Shown here: one piece after another, positions 26,433-35,005 of the stretch
How the letters are laid out: each line of letters opens with the position of its first letter
Position numbering within the stretch: position 1 is the stretch's first letter
Source: Aurantimonas sp. HBX-1
GTDB taxonomy: Bacteria; Pseudomonadota; Alphaproteobacteria; Rhizobiales; Rhizobiaceae
Length of the DNA stretch: 64,000 nucleotides
Reading direction: 5' to 3'
Assembly: GCF_021391535.1 (NCBI RefSeq)
Contig: NZ_CP090066.1
Span: 3,051,501-3,115,500, forward strand
Position numbers and translations under genes: made by a program
Notes under the pieces: model-generated
Told to the model about the DNA's origin: nothing
The model's database searches: none
The model's input: the letters and a program-made list of their open reading frames with translations, nothing else

Positions 26433-26810
26433 CGGCGCGGCGGCCGTTCGGAACCCAGCATCGGGCGTCCCGGTCGCGAAAATCAGCTCGTACGACCCCC
26501 TCCCGGCGTCGCCTGGGGCGCGGCGGCTAGCCGCCGTCAGACTGCGCGCGCGGTACTGCGGGGGCATCAAGAGAGCCGCGTCGAGGGTTCGGCGCCCAGC
26601 CCTCGCACGCGTCGATCTCGCACACGGTTCCCGTTGCGTCAGAACGAAGCATAAACTGTCGTCTTACATGACATTCCCTGTCTCAACTTGGCACATTTAC
26701 GATATAGGAACACTTTTCTGCCCTAAGGGCACCATTATGTACTTGATATTCCGAGAGCGTCCTCGCATGCTTCCCCTGCGCAACATCAAACAAACGGAGG
26801 CGTTATTTCC
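26433..26810. other. A+T-richer intergenic region
   Basis: No gene is supported in these 378 bases. The last 200 are clearly richer in A+T than the surroundings and hold fragments such as TTGGCA and GATATA that could form a promoter for the secreted-protein gene at 26811, but the spacing of the elements is not standard. Confidence 0.45.
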
Positions 26811-27119
26811 ATGCGCAGAGTGATCATTACAGTCGCCGCGGTCGCAGCCGCCATCACCCTTTCTGCGGACGCGCAGGCGCGGACGTTCAAGAAGGATGTC
26901 GACGAGCGGGGATCAAAGTGCTACCTGGTGGAGTACATCCCCTCGCTCTACCAGTACAATACACGCGGCAAGCTGGTTACGGGCGAAAGCAAGACTTGGG
27001 TCGGCGATATCGCGGACGGCGCGATCGTCAGCAAGCGTCGCAATCCTTCGGTGTATATCCAGACCAAGAAGCTGGTCGAAAAGGATCACTACACCCTGGT
27101 TCCGCAAGGTTCCTGCTAA
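26811..27119 (+). CDS. Small secreted protein of unknown function
   Basis: 102 residues. MRRVIITVAAVAAAITLSAD AQA is a Sec signal peptide with a likely cut after AQA (about residue 23). The mature part of about 79 residues is Lys/Tyr-rich (KCYLVEYIPSLYQYNTRGKL) and has two cysteines, near position 38 and at the very end, that could form a disulfide. No family is recognised. GGAGG lies upstream of the ATG. Base composition is lower in GC than its neighbours, and an A+T-rich region precedes it, so it may be strongly expressed or acquired. Confidence 0.7.
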   Translation: MRRVIITVAAVAAAITLSADAQARTFKKDVDERGSKCYLVEYIPSLYQYNTRGKLVTGESKTWVGDIADGAIVSKRRNPSVYIQTKKLVEKDHYTLVPQGSC

Positions 27120-27127
27120 GGATCACA

Positions 27128-27163
27128 GCAAAGGGGGAACGGTTGAATAACCTTCCCCCTTGC
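27128..27163 (+). terminator. Strong hairpin after the secreted-protein gene
   Basis: GCAAAGGGGGAA...GGTT-GAAT-AACC...TTCCCCCTTGC folds into a long stem with small bulges directly after the stop codon. There is no T tract, so it may stabilise the mRNA end or act as a weak terminator. Confidence 0.5.
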
Positions 27164-27192
27164 TATCCGATCGCAAAACCGGAGTGACCGAC

Positions 27193-27588
27193 ATGATGGC
27201 AGACCTGCTCGTCCTCGCCTCCGTCATCGCCATTCCTTTTGGCGACCCCGTCGAGGTCGAGACCGCCCCGACCGAGCGGGCGAACTACGAAGCGGCCTTC
27301 GAGTTCGTCGAGACCGAAGCGGGCTACACTCTCAACGCCTTGTGGGCCAGCAGCGCGCAAGCAGACTTTCAGGTTTCGGAACTGGCAACGTGCCGGACCA
27401 TCGACATCGAGGCGTTTGCCGAGGGCGTTTTCGGCACGCCGGTCAGTTGCAACGGCGAGACCTACGAGTTCGATCTCCAGGGCGCGTCCATCGTCGTCCA
27501 GAGTTCCGCGACGGCAGACGCCCAGGTCATCCAGACACTCGCGCCGGGGCCCGTCATGATCAACGGCGTGCCTCTGCTCATCGAATAA
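27193..27588 (+). CDS. Hypothetical exported protein
   Basis: 131 residues starting at MMADLLVLASVIAIPFGDPV, a short hydrophobic N-terminus that could be a signal peptide although the cleavage site is weak. The body is acidic and Thr/Ala-rich, with two cysteines (TCRTIDIEAF and VSCNGETYEF) that may pair. No recognised family. The frame keeps a clear high-GC third-position bias, and a GGAG lies upstream of the start. It ends overlapping the lipoprotein gene tail to tail by 11 bases. Confidence 0.55.
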   Translation: MMADLLVLASVIAIPFGDPVEVETAPTERANYEAAFEFVETEAGYTLNALWASSAQADFQVSELATCRTIDIEAFAEGVFGTPVSCNGETYEFDLQGASIVVQSSATADAQVIQTLAPGPVMINGVPLLIE

Positions 27589-28144
27589 GGTCGACAGAGA
27601 GAGGGAACACCGGATAGTCGCCCCTCGGTCGGCGATAGTAGACGGCCCCGTCGATCGTCGGCGGGCCGTCCAGCCGCTGCGGCGGCGCATCCCCGTCGAC
27701 TGCATCGAGCCGCGCCTCGAGCAGCATGGGCACCTCCCAGAAATCCTCGAGCGCTGGCAGCTTGCCGCCATCGTCTGCCGCGAGCGCCAGGGCTAGATCA
27801 GCACCGATCAAATCTGTGCCGACCGCCGCCGGATGTTCGCCATGGTCGCCGGTTCCATTGGCGCCCGGGAGGGTCGCGAAGAGCGTGTCATCGGCAACGT
27901 CCCCCGCGTCGCCTTCCGCGGACACCAGGAAGCCTTCATAGGCCAGCGCGCCGATGACATAGGGCGGGACGTAATAGGCTGCGTTGGTCTCCGTGATCGG
28001 ACGGACCACGAGATTAGGGCCGGTTTCACAGGCTTCGGCGGTTGGTGCGCCGACCCTGTCCAGCGTCACGTAGCAGCGCGACGGGCCGACCGCACAGCCG
28101 GCGAGGCCGGTGAGGAGACCAAGAAGAACAAGGGCCGCGCGCAT
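27578..28144 (-). CDS. Putative lipoprotein of unknown function
   Basis: 188 residues. MRAALVLLGLLTGLAGCAVG ends in a lipobox (LAGC), so Cys17 should be lipidated and the protein anchored in the envelope. The mature part has conserved-looking YYVPPYVIGALAYEGFLVSA and is otherwise acidic. No family is recognised. The end overlaps the preceding gene tail to tail. Confidence 0.65.
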   Translation of the reverse strand: MRAALVLLGLLTGLAGCAVGPSRCYVTLDRVGAPTAEACETGPNLVVRPITETNAAYYVPPYVIGALAYEGFLVSAEGDAGDVADDTLFATLPGANGTGDHGEHPAAVGTDLIGADLALALAADDGGKLPALEDFWEVPMLLEARLDAVDGDAPPQRLDGPPTIDGAVYYRRPRGDYPVFPLSVDLIR

Positions 28145-28228
28145 GGGATTCTCCCTCGCGCAAATCTTTCAGTTCATGGTTAATCGAGCGTTAATGGCTG
28201 TCGCAGGTGGCTCCCCGACGCAACGCGC

Positions 28229-29170
28229 TCAGCGCGCGAGTCCGAGCCGCCCCACGGTCGTCCTGACCGCTTCGATGAAGAGCCGCAGCGCCGGCGACGG
28301 GTCGCCCTCGCCGCGCATGGTCAGGCCCACCGGGCCGAGCGTATCGGCCATTGCGAGCGGCAGTTCCGCCAGCATGCCCTCGGCGACGTCGAGCGCCACC
28401 ACGCCCGATGAGATCACCCAGACGGCGTCGGTCTTGCGGACATAGGCCCGGCCGAAGGATTCGGCGACGGTCTCGATCCGGTCGCGGCGGCGCGGCAGGC
28501 CGTGGGCGATGAAGAACTGTTCGGCGATGGTGCGGATCGCCGCCTCCCCGTCGGGAAACAGGAGCGGGTAGCGCGCGATCTCGGCGGGCTCCGCGCAGCC
28601 GATGAGCGGGTGGCCCGGCCGGACGACCAGGCTGATCCGCTCGGAATAGAGCTGCGCGAAGCTGAACCCTGCCATCGAGCGCGGGTCGCCGAGCCGGCCG
28701 ATGACGAGGTCGAGGCTGCCGGACGCCAGTTCCGCCATCAGATACCCGGTCGGCCCGGAGACGATGGTCAGCCCGGCCTCCGGCGCGACGCGCTGCATCT
28801 CGATCACCGCATCCGGGACGATCCGCGCCGCGACGCTGGGCAAGGCGCCGATCGCCAGTCGCAGGTCGCTGGCCGCCAGCGTCTCGCTCACCCCTTCGAT
28901 GCCCTGCCTGAGCGCCGCGAGGCTGGCGGTGGCATAGGCGTGGAACATCCGGCCGACGGGGGTCAGCTGCACGCCGCCGCGGCCGCGGGCGAGAAGCTTC
29001 GCCCCCAGCGCCGTCTCGAGTTCCGCCAGCGTCTTGGAGACCGCCGGCTGCGAGACGTGCAGGCTGTCGCCCGCCTTGCCGACGCTGCCGAGCCGCGCCA
29101 CCTCGGTGAAGGTGCGCAGGTGCCGCAGCTTGATGTGGCGGTCGAACTCCATGACTGCACGGTTATCCAT
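28229..29170 (-). CDS. pcaQ: pca operon LysR-type regulator PcaQ
   Basis: 313 residues. HIKLRHLRTFTEVARLGSVG and HVSQPAVSKTLAELETALGA form the LysR helix-turn-helix; the rest is the periplasmic-binding-like co-inducer domain. It is divergent from pcaCHG, which in rhizobia is controlled by PcaQ responding to beta-carboxy-cis,cis-muconate or a related intermediate. Two ATGs (29170 and 29152) are possible; PcaQ homologues begin close to the second. The 75-bp divergent region plus the first codons contain ATAACC, a half of the PcaQ target I recall (ATAACC-N4-GGTTAA), but the other half does not match. Confidence 0.9.
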   Translation of the reverse strand: MDNRAVMEFDRHIKLRHLRTFTEVARLGSVGKAGDSLHVSQPAVSKTLAELETALGAKLLARGRGGVQLTPVGRMFHAYATASLAALRQGIEGVSETLAASDLRLAIGALPSVAARIVPDAVIEMQRVAPEAGLTIVSGPTGYLMAELASGSLDLVIGRLGDPRSMAGFSFAQLYSERISLVVRPGHPLIGCAEPAEIARYPLLFPDGEAAIRTIAEQFFIAHGLPRRRDRIETVAESFGRAYVRKTDAVWVISSGVVALDVAEGMLAELPLAMADTLGPVGLTMRGEGDPSPALRLFIEAVRTTVGRLGLAR

Positions 29171-29245
29171 TCTGCCGGATTTTTCATTTTACATGACTTT
29201 TGTGAGAGCCAATAGTCGGCTGGGTACGGCCGTCAGGGAGGTGAC

Positions 29246-29650
29246 ATGGACGTCGAAAGCGGAACCCGGGACCGGCTGGCCCTCGGCATGGCGACGCGCC
29301 GCGCGGTGCTGGGCGACGCGCATGTTGACCGCGCCGCGGCGCAGGCGACGGCATTCGACGCCGATTTCCAGGCCTACATCACCGAGAACGCCTGGGGCGC
29401 AGTGTGGTCGCGGCCGCATTTCACCCGCCGCGAGCGCTCGATCGTGACGATCGCGCTGCTCGCCGCGCTCGGGCACGATGACGAGGTCGCGATGCATGTG
29501 CGGGCGACGGCGAACACCGGCGCAAGCCGCGAGGACGTGCTCGAGGCGCTGCTGCACGTCGCGGTCTATGCCGGCGTTCCGGCGGCCAACCACGCGATCA
29601 AGATCGCCAAGTCGGTCTATGCCGAGATCGATTCGGGAGCGGCGGCTTGA
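29246..29650 (+). CDS. pcaC: 4-carboxymuconolactone decarboxylase
   Basis: 134 residues of the CMD/AhpD fold: GDAHVDRAAAQATAFDADFQ, FTRRERSIVTIALLAALGHD, and the conserved EDVLEALLHVAVYAGVPAAN with the His used in catalysis. PcaC decarboxylates gamma-carboxymuconolactone to the beta-ketoadipate enol-lactone. GGAGG precedes the ATG. It is first in pcaC-H-G-I-J-pobA and its last bases overlap the TTG start of pcaH. Confidence 0.94.
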   Translation: MDVESGTRDRLALGMATRRAVLGDAHVDRAAAQATAFDADFQAYITENAWGAVWSRPHFTRRERSIVTIALLAALGHDDEVAMHVRATANTGASREDVLEALLHVAVYAGVPAANHAIKIAKSVYAEIDSGAAA

Positions 29651-30369
29651 GCGACGGGTCCTTCTACCAGCGCGACCGGAGCCGGCATCCGCCGGCCTTC
29701 TCGCCGGGCTACAAGACGTCGGTGACGCGTTCGCCGCAGAAGGCGCCGATCTCGCTGGACAACACGATCTCCGAGATGACCGGCCCGGTGTTCGGCCACG
29801 GGCTGATCGGCGAACTCGACAACGACCTGACCCGCAACTTCGCCCATGGCGGCGACCCGGTCGGCCAGCGGATCATCGTCCATGGACGGGTGCTGGACGA
29901 GGACGGCCGCCCCGTGCCGGAGGTGCTGCTGGAGTTCTGGCAGGCCAATGCCGGCGGGCGCTACCGCCACCGCAAGGAGACCTATCTGGCTCCGCTCGAC
30001 CCGAATTTCGGCGGCTGCGGGCGCACGCTCACCGGTGCCGACGGCAGCTACCGGTTCCGGACCGTCAAGCCGGGCGCCTATCCCTGGCCGAACGGGCCGA
30101 ACGACTGGCGGCCGGCGCATATCCATTTCTCCGTCTTCGGCCTCGGCTTCGCGCAGCGGCTGATCACCCAGATGTATTTCGAGGGTGATCCCCTGATCTG
30201 GCGGTGCCCGATCGTGCGGACGATCCCCGACCGGGCGGCGATCGAGCAGTTGATCGCGCCGCTCGACATGGCCAACAGCGTGCCGATGGACGCGCGGGCC
30301 TACAAGTTCGACATCGTGCTGCGCGGGCGCCGCTCGACCCTCTTCGAGAACCGGCTGGAGGGCAATTGA
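29647..30369 (+). CDS. pcaH: Protocatechuate 3,4-dioxygenase beta subunit
   Basis: 240 residues starting at TTG, which overlaps the pcaC stop (TTGA). Iron ligands sit in RHRKETYLAPLDPNFGGCGR, NDWRPAHIHFSVFG (His-x-His) and the following YFEGDPLIW. The beta subunit carries the Fe(III) of this intradiol ring-cleaving enzyme, which opens protocatechuate to 3-carboxy-cis,cis-muconate. The short overlap with pcaG ensures equal production of the two subunits. Confidence 0.96.
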   Translation: MSDGSFYQRDRSRHPPAFSPGYKTSVTRSPQKAPISLDNTISEMTGPVFGHGLIGELDNDLTRNFAHGGDPVGQRIIVHGRVLDEDGRPVPEVLLEFWQANAGGRYRHRKETYLAPLDPNFGGCGRTLTGADGSYRFRTVKPGAYPWPNGPNDWRPAHIHFSVFGLGFAQRLITQMYFEGDPLIWRCPIVRTIPDRAAIEQLIAPLDMANSVPMDARAYKFDIVLRGRRSTLFENRLEGN

Positions 30370-30995
30370 TGGTGCAGTCGCTGGACCACCTGAAGGAGAC
30401 CGCCTCGCAGACCGCCGGCCCCTACGTCCATATCGGCTGCACGCCGAATTACTGCGGCATCGAGGGGGTGTTTCCGGCCGATCTCGGCGCAAGCATGGTC
30501 GATGCCGAGACCCAGGGCGAGCGGATCCGCATCGTCGGGCGGGTGTTCGACGGCGTCGGCACGGCGCTGAAGGACGCGATGGTCGAGATCTGGCAGGCCG
30601 ACGCCGCAGGGCTCTACCCCTCGCCGCAGGAAAAGCGCGGCACGGCCGACCCGCATTTCACCGGGTTCGGCAGATCGCCGGGCGACATGACGACGGGCGA
30701 GTTCGTGTTCGAGACGATCAAGCCCGGCAGCGTGCCGTTCAAGGACGGCCGGCCGCAGGCACCGCATGTCAGTTTCTGGATCGTCGCGCGCGGCATCAAT
30801 CTCGGCCTGCACACGCGGATGTATTTCGGCGACGAGGCGGCCGCCAACGAGGCCGATCCGCTATTGTCGCGGATCGAGCATCGCTCGCGCGTCGCAACGC
30901 TCGTCGCACCGCGCAGCGAGGAGGACGGCGTCGCCACCTACCGGCTCGACATCGTCCTGCAGGGCGAAAACGAGACGATCTTCTTCGACATCTGA
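30369..30995 (+). CDS. pcaG: Protocatechuate 3,4-dioxygenase alpha subunit
   Basis: 208 residues. TASQTAGPYVHIGCTPNYCG at the N-terminus and MVEIWQADAAGLYPSPQEKR, then APHVSFWIVARGINLGLHTR and MYFGDEAAANEADPLLSRIE are typical of the non-metal alpha subunit, which forms the alpha-beta protomer with PcaH. Its ATG shares bases with the pcaH stop (TGATG). Confidence 0.95.
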   Translation: MVQSLDHLKETASQTAGPYVHIGCTPNYCGIEGVFPADLGASMVDAETQGERIRIVGRVFDGVGTALKDAMVEIWQADAAGLYPSPQEKRGTADPHFTGFGRSPGDMTTGEFVFETIKPGSVPFKDGRPQAPHVSFWIVARGINLGLHTRMYFGDEAAANEADPLLSRIEHRSRVATLVAPRSEEDGVATYRLDIVLQGENETIFFDI

Positions 30996-31020
30996 CGGCT
31001 TCAACGAACCAGCGAGACCC

Positions 31021-31878
31021 ATGGCAAAGTTCCAGACCCTCGAAGCCGCCGTCGCCGACAATCTGTCGGCCGGCGACAGCGCCGCCTTCGAGGGCTTCAC
31101 CCATCTCATCCCGCACGCCGCCGCCCACGAGGTGATCCGGCAGGGGATCGGCGACCTGACGCTGATCCGCATGACGCCGGACCTCATCTACGACCAGTTG
31201 ATCGGCTGCGGCCTCGTCGCCAGACTGGTGTTCTCCTATGCCGGCAATCCGGGCGTCGGCCTGCTGCGGCGGCTGCGCGACGCGGTGGAGAACGGCGTTC
31301 CGCGGCCGCTGGCGATCGAGGAACATTCCCATGCGGCGATGGCGAACGCCTACGAGGCGGGCGCGGCCGGCCTGCCGGTGGCGGTCTTCCGCGGCTACAA
31401 GGGAGCCGGCCTGAAGGAGGTGAACCCGAACATCCGCTCGGTCACCTGCCCGTTCACCGGCGAGGAACTCGCCGCGGTGCCGGCGATCCGGCCGGACGTC
31501 GCCTTCATCCATGCCCAGAAGGCGGACCGGAAGGGCAACGTGCTGATCGAGGGCATCCTCGGCGTCCAGAAGGAGGCGGTGCTGGCGGCGAAGCGCTCGG
31601 TCGTGACCGTCGAGGAGATCGTGGACGATTTTGGCGGGCTGCATCCCAACCTGACCATCCTGCCGCACTGGACCGTGACGTCGGTGGTGGCCGTGCCGGG
31701 CGGGGCGCACCCGTCCTATGCCCGCGGCTACTACGGCCGCGACAACGCCGCCTATCTCGACTGGGACGAGATCGCCGCCGACCTCGACCGGTTCCGCGCC
31801 TGGATCGACACGCATGTCATCGCCTGCGGGCCGGAGATCTTCGCCGAGCGCGTCGCGGACTTGAGGGGAGCGATGTGA
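31021..31878 (+). CDS. pcaI: CoA-transferase subunit A, probable 3-oxoadipate CoA-transferase
   Basis: 285 residues of the glutaconate-CoA-transferase type: VTCPFTGEELAAVPAIRPDV, then FIHAQKADRKGNVLIEGILG. This is longer than the classical 220-230-residue PcaI of Pseudomonas and resembles the longer CatI/PcaI group. In this operon the likely reaction is activation of beta-ketoadipate with succinyl-CoA. It follows pcaG by 25 bp and its stop overlaps the start of subunit B. Confidence 0.85.
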   Translation: MAKFQTLEAAVADNLSAGDSAAFEGFTHLIPHAAAHEVIRQGIGDLTLIRMTPDLIYDQLIGCGLVARLVFSYAGNPGVGLLRRLRDAVENGVPRPLAIEEHSHAAMANAYEAGAAGLPVAVFRGYKGAGLKEVNPNIRSVTCPFTGEELAAVPAIRPDVAFIHAQKADRKGNVLIEGILGVQKEAVLAAKRSVVTVEEIVDDFGGLHPNLTILPHWTVTSVVAVPGGAHPSYARGYYGRDNAAYLDWDEIAADLDRFRAWIDTHVIACGPEIFAERVADLRGAM

Positions 31879-32654
31879 TGGCCGATTTCACCCCCGACGA
31901 GATGATGACCATCGCCGCAGCGCGGGCACTCTCCAACGACGACGTCTGCTTCGTCGGCATCGGCGCGCCGTCGGCCGCCTGCAACGTCGCGCGGCTGACC
32001 CACGCACCGGACATCACGCTGATCTACGAATCCGGCACGATCGGCACGGCGCCGATCATCCTGCCCCTGTCAATCGGCGACGGCGAGCTCTGCGAGACGG
32101 CGCTGACCACCGTCGCCGTGCCGGAGATGTTCCGCTACTGGCTGCAGGGCGGGCGGGTCACCGTCGGCTTCCTCGGCGCCGCGCAGCTCGACCCGTTCGG
32201 CAACATCAACACGACCGTCATCGGCGACTACGCCCATCCGAAGACACGGCTGCCGGGCGGCGGCGGGGCGCCCGAGATCGCCTCCTCCTGCGGCGAGGTA
32301 TTCATCACCATGAAGCAGTCGAAGCGCGGCATGGTGAAGGAGATCGACTTCTTCACCTCCTTCGGCCACGGCAAAGGCGGCACCGACCGCCAAGACCTCG
32401 GCATCACCACCAAGGGGCCGACGCTGCTGGTCACCGACCTCGCCGTGTGGCGACCGCACCCGCAGACGAAGGCGTTCGAGGTGGCCTCCATCCATCCCGG
32501 CGCGACACGCGAGGCGATCGAGGTCAGCTGCGGCTGGGACGTCGTCTACGCGGAGGGGGTGGAGGAGACCGCGCCGCCCACCGCACTAGAGCTGACGACG
32601 CTGCGCGACCTCAACGCCCGCACCGCCGCGGCACATCGGCGGGGCGCTGCGTGA
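31878..32654 (+). CDS. pcaJ: CoA-transferase subunit B, probable 3-oxoadipate CoA-transferase
   Basis: 258 residues. LIYESGTIGTAPIILPLSIG contains the ESG motif whose Glu forms the enzyme-CoA thioester in glutaconate/ketoacid CoA-transferases; GFLGAAQLDPFGNINTTVIG and LPGGGGAPEIASSC are family-typical. The ATG at 31878 has GGGGAG upstream and overlaps the subunit A stop; one codon earlier GTG is also in frame. Works as a heteromer with the preceding gene product. Confidence 0.86.
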   Translation: MADFTPDEMMTIAAARALSNDDVCFVGIGAPSAACNVARLTHAPDITLIYESGTIGTAPIILPLSIGDGELCETALTTVAVPEMFRYWLQGGRVTVGFLGAAQLDPFGNINTTVIGDYAHPKTRLPGGGGAPEIASSCGEVFITMKQSKRGMVKEIDFFTSFGHGKGGTDRQDLGITTKGPTLLVTDLAVWRPHPQTKAFEVASIHPGATREAIEVSCGWDVVYAEGVEETAPPTALELTTLRDLNARTAAAHRRGAA

Positions 32655-33898
32655 GCCTCGATACGCTGGCGAGCGGACCGGGCGCCGCCGTGCGCGAAGC
32701 ACCGGCACCCGGTCGCATCCCCCGCCGCACCCGCGTCGCCATCGTCGGGGGCGGGCCCGCCGGCCTCCTGCTGGCGCTGATCCTCTACCGCGCCGGCATC
32801 GACTGCGTCGTGCTGGAGCGCAAGAGCCGCGACCACGTGCTGTCGCGGATCCGTGCCGGCGTGCTCGAGCAGGGCACCGTCGATCTGCTGCGTCTCGCCG
32901 GCGTCGGCGCCCGCATGGATCGCGAGGGGCTGGTCCATGACGGGTTCGACATCGCCTGGCGCGGCGAGATGCTGCACATCGACCTGCGCGAGCTGTCCGG
33001 CGGCAAGACCGTCACGGTCTATGGCCAGACCGAGGTCACCCACGACCTCTACGACGCGCTGGACGCCGCCGGTGTGCCGATCGTCCACGAGGCCGAGGAA
33101 GTGCAGCCGCAGGCTCTCACCACCGAGACACCCTTCGTCACCTTCCGGACCGCGGACGGCGAACGCCGGCTCGAATGCGACTTCGTCGCCGGCTGCGACG
33201 GGTTTCACGGCGCCTGCCGGCAGGCCATCCCGGCCGACAGCATCCGGACCTTCGAGCGGGTCTATCCGTTCGGCTGGCTGGGCGTGCTGACCCGCATGCC
33301 GCCGGTCCAGGACGAGCTGATCTACGCGCATCACAGCCGCGGCTTTGCCCTCTGCTCCCTGCGCAGCCCCATCCTGTCGCGCTACTATGTGCAGTGTCAG
33401 GCCGATGACAGGGTCGAGGACTGGTCGGACGAGCGCTTCTACGACGAACTGCAGACCCGCCTGCCGGAGCGCGTCGCGGCGCAATTGCAGCGTGGGCCGT
33501 CGATCGAGAAGTCGATCGCGCCGCTCCGCTCCTTCGTCGCCGAGCCGATGCGGCATGGCCGGCTGTTCCTCGCCGGCGATGCCGCCCATATCGTGCCGCC
33601 GACCGGCGCCAAGGGGCTCAACCTCGCGGTCTCCGACATCCACTTCCTCAGCCAGGCGCTGATCGCGCATTTCAAGGAACACGAGGACCGGCTGCTCGAC
33701 GCCTATTCCGCCACCGCGCTCGCCCGGGTCTGGAAGGCGGAGCGCTTCTCCTGGTGGTTCACCTCGATGATGCACCGCTTCGAGGACGACGGCGGCTTCG
33801 GCCAGAGGATCCAGGAGGCGGAGTTCGACTATCTCGCCGGGTCGCGTGCGGCGCAGACGGCGCTGGCGGAGAACTATGTCGGCCTGCCCTTCCTCTGA
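32651..33898 (+). CDS. pobA: 4-hydroxybenzoate 3-monooxygenase
   Basis: 415 residues starting at GTG overlapping the pcaJ stop (GTGA). The FAD motif is VAIVGGGPAGLLLALILYRA; RSRDHVLSRIRAGVLEQGTV-like sequence near residue 60, the GD motif LFLAGDAAHIVPPTGAKGLN, and substrate region AHHSRGFALCSLR fit PobA, which hydroxylates 4-hydroxybenzoate to protocatechuate with NADPH. The N-terminus has about 25 residues more than the usual 390-residue enzyme. Being last in the pca operon, it makes the substrate used by PcaGH. Confidence 0.95.
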   Translation: MSLDTLASGPGAAVREAPAPGRIPRRTRVAIVGGGPAGLLLALILYRAGIDCVVLERKSRDHVLSRIRAGVLEQGTVDLLRLAGVGARMDREGLVHDGFDIAWRGEMLHIDLRELSGGKTVTVYGQTEVTHDLYDALDAAGVPIVHEAEEVQPQALTTETPFVTFRTADGERRLECDFVAGCDGFHGACRQAIPADSIRTFERVYPFGWLGVLTRMPPVQDELIYAHHSRGFALCSLRSPILSRYYVQCQADDRVEDWSDERFYDELQTRLPERVAAQLQRGPSIEKSIAPLRSFVAEPMRHGRLFLAGDAAHIVPPTGAKGLNLAVSDIHFLSQALIAHFKEHEDRLLDAYSATALARVWKAERFSWWFTSMMHRFEDDGGFGQRIQEAEFDYLAGSRAAQTALAENYVGLPFL

Positions 33899-33919
33899 TC
33901 CGCCTGGGCGGCAGGCCGT

Positions 33920-34789
33920 TCAGGCGACGGTGCCGATCCACTCGGCAAAGGCCTCCATGGCCGGCGTCGGGCTGCGCGACTGCACCCGCGTCAGCCAGTA
34001 GCTGCCCATCGAGGTGTAGATCTCGAACGGCTGCCGGACGGCACCCATCGCCAGATGCCGGGCGAACATCATCGGCGGCGCCAGCGCGACGCCCGCGCCC
34101 TGCAGCGCCGCCTCCATCATCGCCAGCGATGAATCGAAGACGATCCCGCGCAGCAGCGAGGACGGCTCGGCGATACCGGCCGCGGCGAACCAGCTGGTCC
34201 ATTCGTCGCTGCGGTAGGAGCGCAGCAGCGTCTGGTTGGTGAGGTCGGCGGGGCGGCGCAGTTCGTCGGCGATCGCCGGCACGCAAAGCACCGACAGCGG
34301 CGCCTCGAACAGCGGCACGGCATCGATGCCCTGCCAGGCGCCGCGGCCGAAGCGGATGGCATAGTCGAGCCCCTCGGCGGCGAGATCCACGCGGTTGTTG
34401 TTGGTCGAAAGCCGCAGGTCGACATGCGGGTATTTCTCGCGGAAGGCCGGCAGGCGCGGCAGCAGCCAGCCGACCGCGAAGGTCCCGACCGCGCCGACCA
34501 TCACGACCTCGCGCACATGGCCGTTCTCGAAACGCTCCAGCATGTCGGCCATGCGGTCGAAGGAGTCGCGCAGCACCGGCAGCAGCGCCTCGCCCTCGGC
34601 GGTGATCATCAGGCCGCGCGGCAGGCGCTTGAACAGGACGACGTTGAGCCGGGTCTCGAGCCCCTTCACCTGGTGGCTGACGGCCGCCTGGGTGACATGC
34701 AGCTCGATCGCCGCGCGGGTGAAGCTGAGGTGCCGGGCCGAGGCCTCGAAAGCCCGCAGCGCGTTCAGCGGCAGATACGGCCGGACCAT
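33920..34789 (-). CDS. LysR family regulator of the GcvA/AmpR group
   Basis: 289 residues. MVRPYLPLNALRAFEASARH and HVTQAAVSHQVKGLETRLNV make up the AmpR/GcvA-type helix-turn-helix; FKRLPRGLMITAEGEALLPV follows. The C-terminal effector domain is complete. It is divergent from a class A beta-lactamase gene across 216 bp, the classical ampR-bla arrangement, so it probably activates the beta-lactamase in response to muropeptides released by beta-lactams. It lies tail to tail with pobA and is not likely to be part of the pca system. Confidence 0.9.
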   Translation of the reverse strand: MVRPYLPLNALRAFEASARHLSFTRAAIELHVTQAAVSHQVKGLETRLNVVLFKRLPRGLMITAEGEALLPVLRDSFDRMADMLERFENGHVREVVMVGAVGTFAVGWLLPRLPAFREKYPHVDLRLSTNNNRVDLAAEGLDYAIRFGRGAWQGIDAVPLFEAPLSVLCVPAIADELRRPADLTNQTLLRSYRSDEWTSWFAAAGIAEPSSLLRGIVFDSSLAMMEAALQGAGVALAPPMMFARHLAMGAVRQPFEIYTSMGSYWLTRVQSRSPTPAMEAFAEWIGTVA

Positions 34790-35005
34790 TCGAGCCCCAA
34801 TTCAATTCATGGCAGACGGCAAATATCGTGGTTTGTCGCCTCGGAAGGCGGCAGATAGTCTCGTCTTCGTCGGTCGGGCAAGCGGCACACAGGTCCGACA
34901 GGCATCAATTCCGCGAGGGCTCGCATGCGCGAGCCCCGATCGGTGCCGGCCGTCGCACGACCGACATTCATCCACGTCCATGACGATCGATCCAGGAGGG
35001 AAACC

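Noticed and set aside
29150..29175. PcaQ binding site
   Set aside because: Only the ATAACC half is present on the reverse strand; the second half does not match the recalled consensus, so it is mentioned under pcaQ but not listed as a site.
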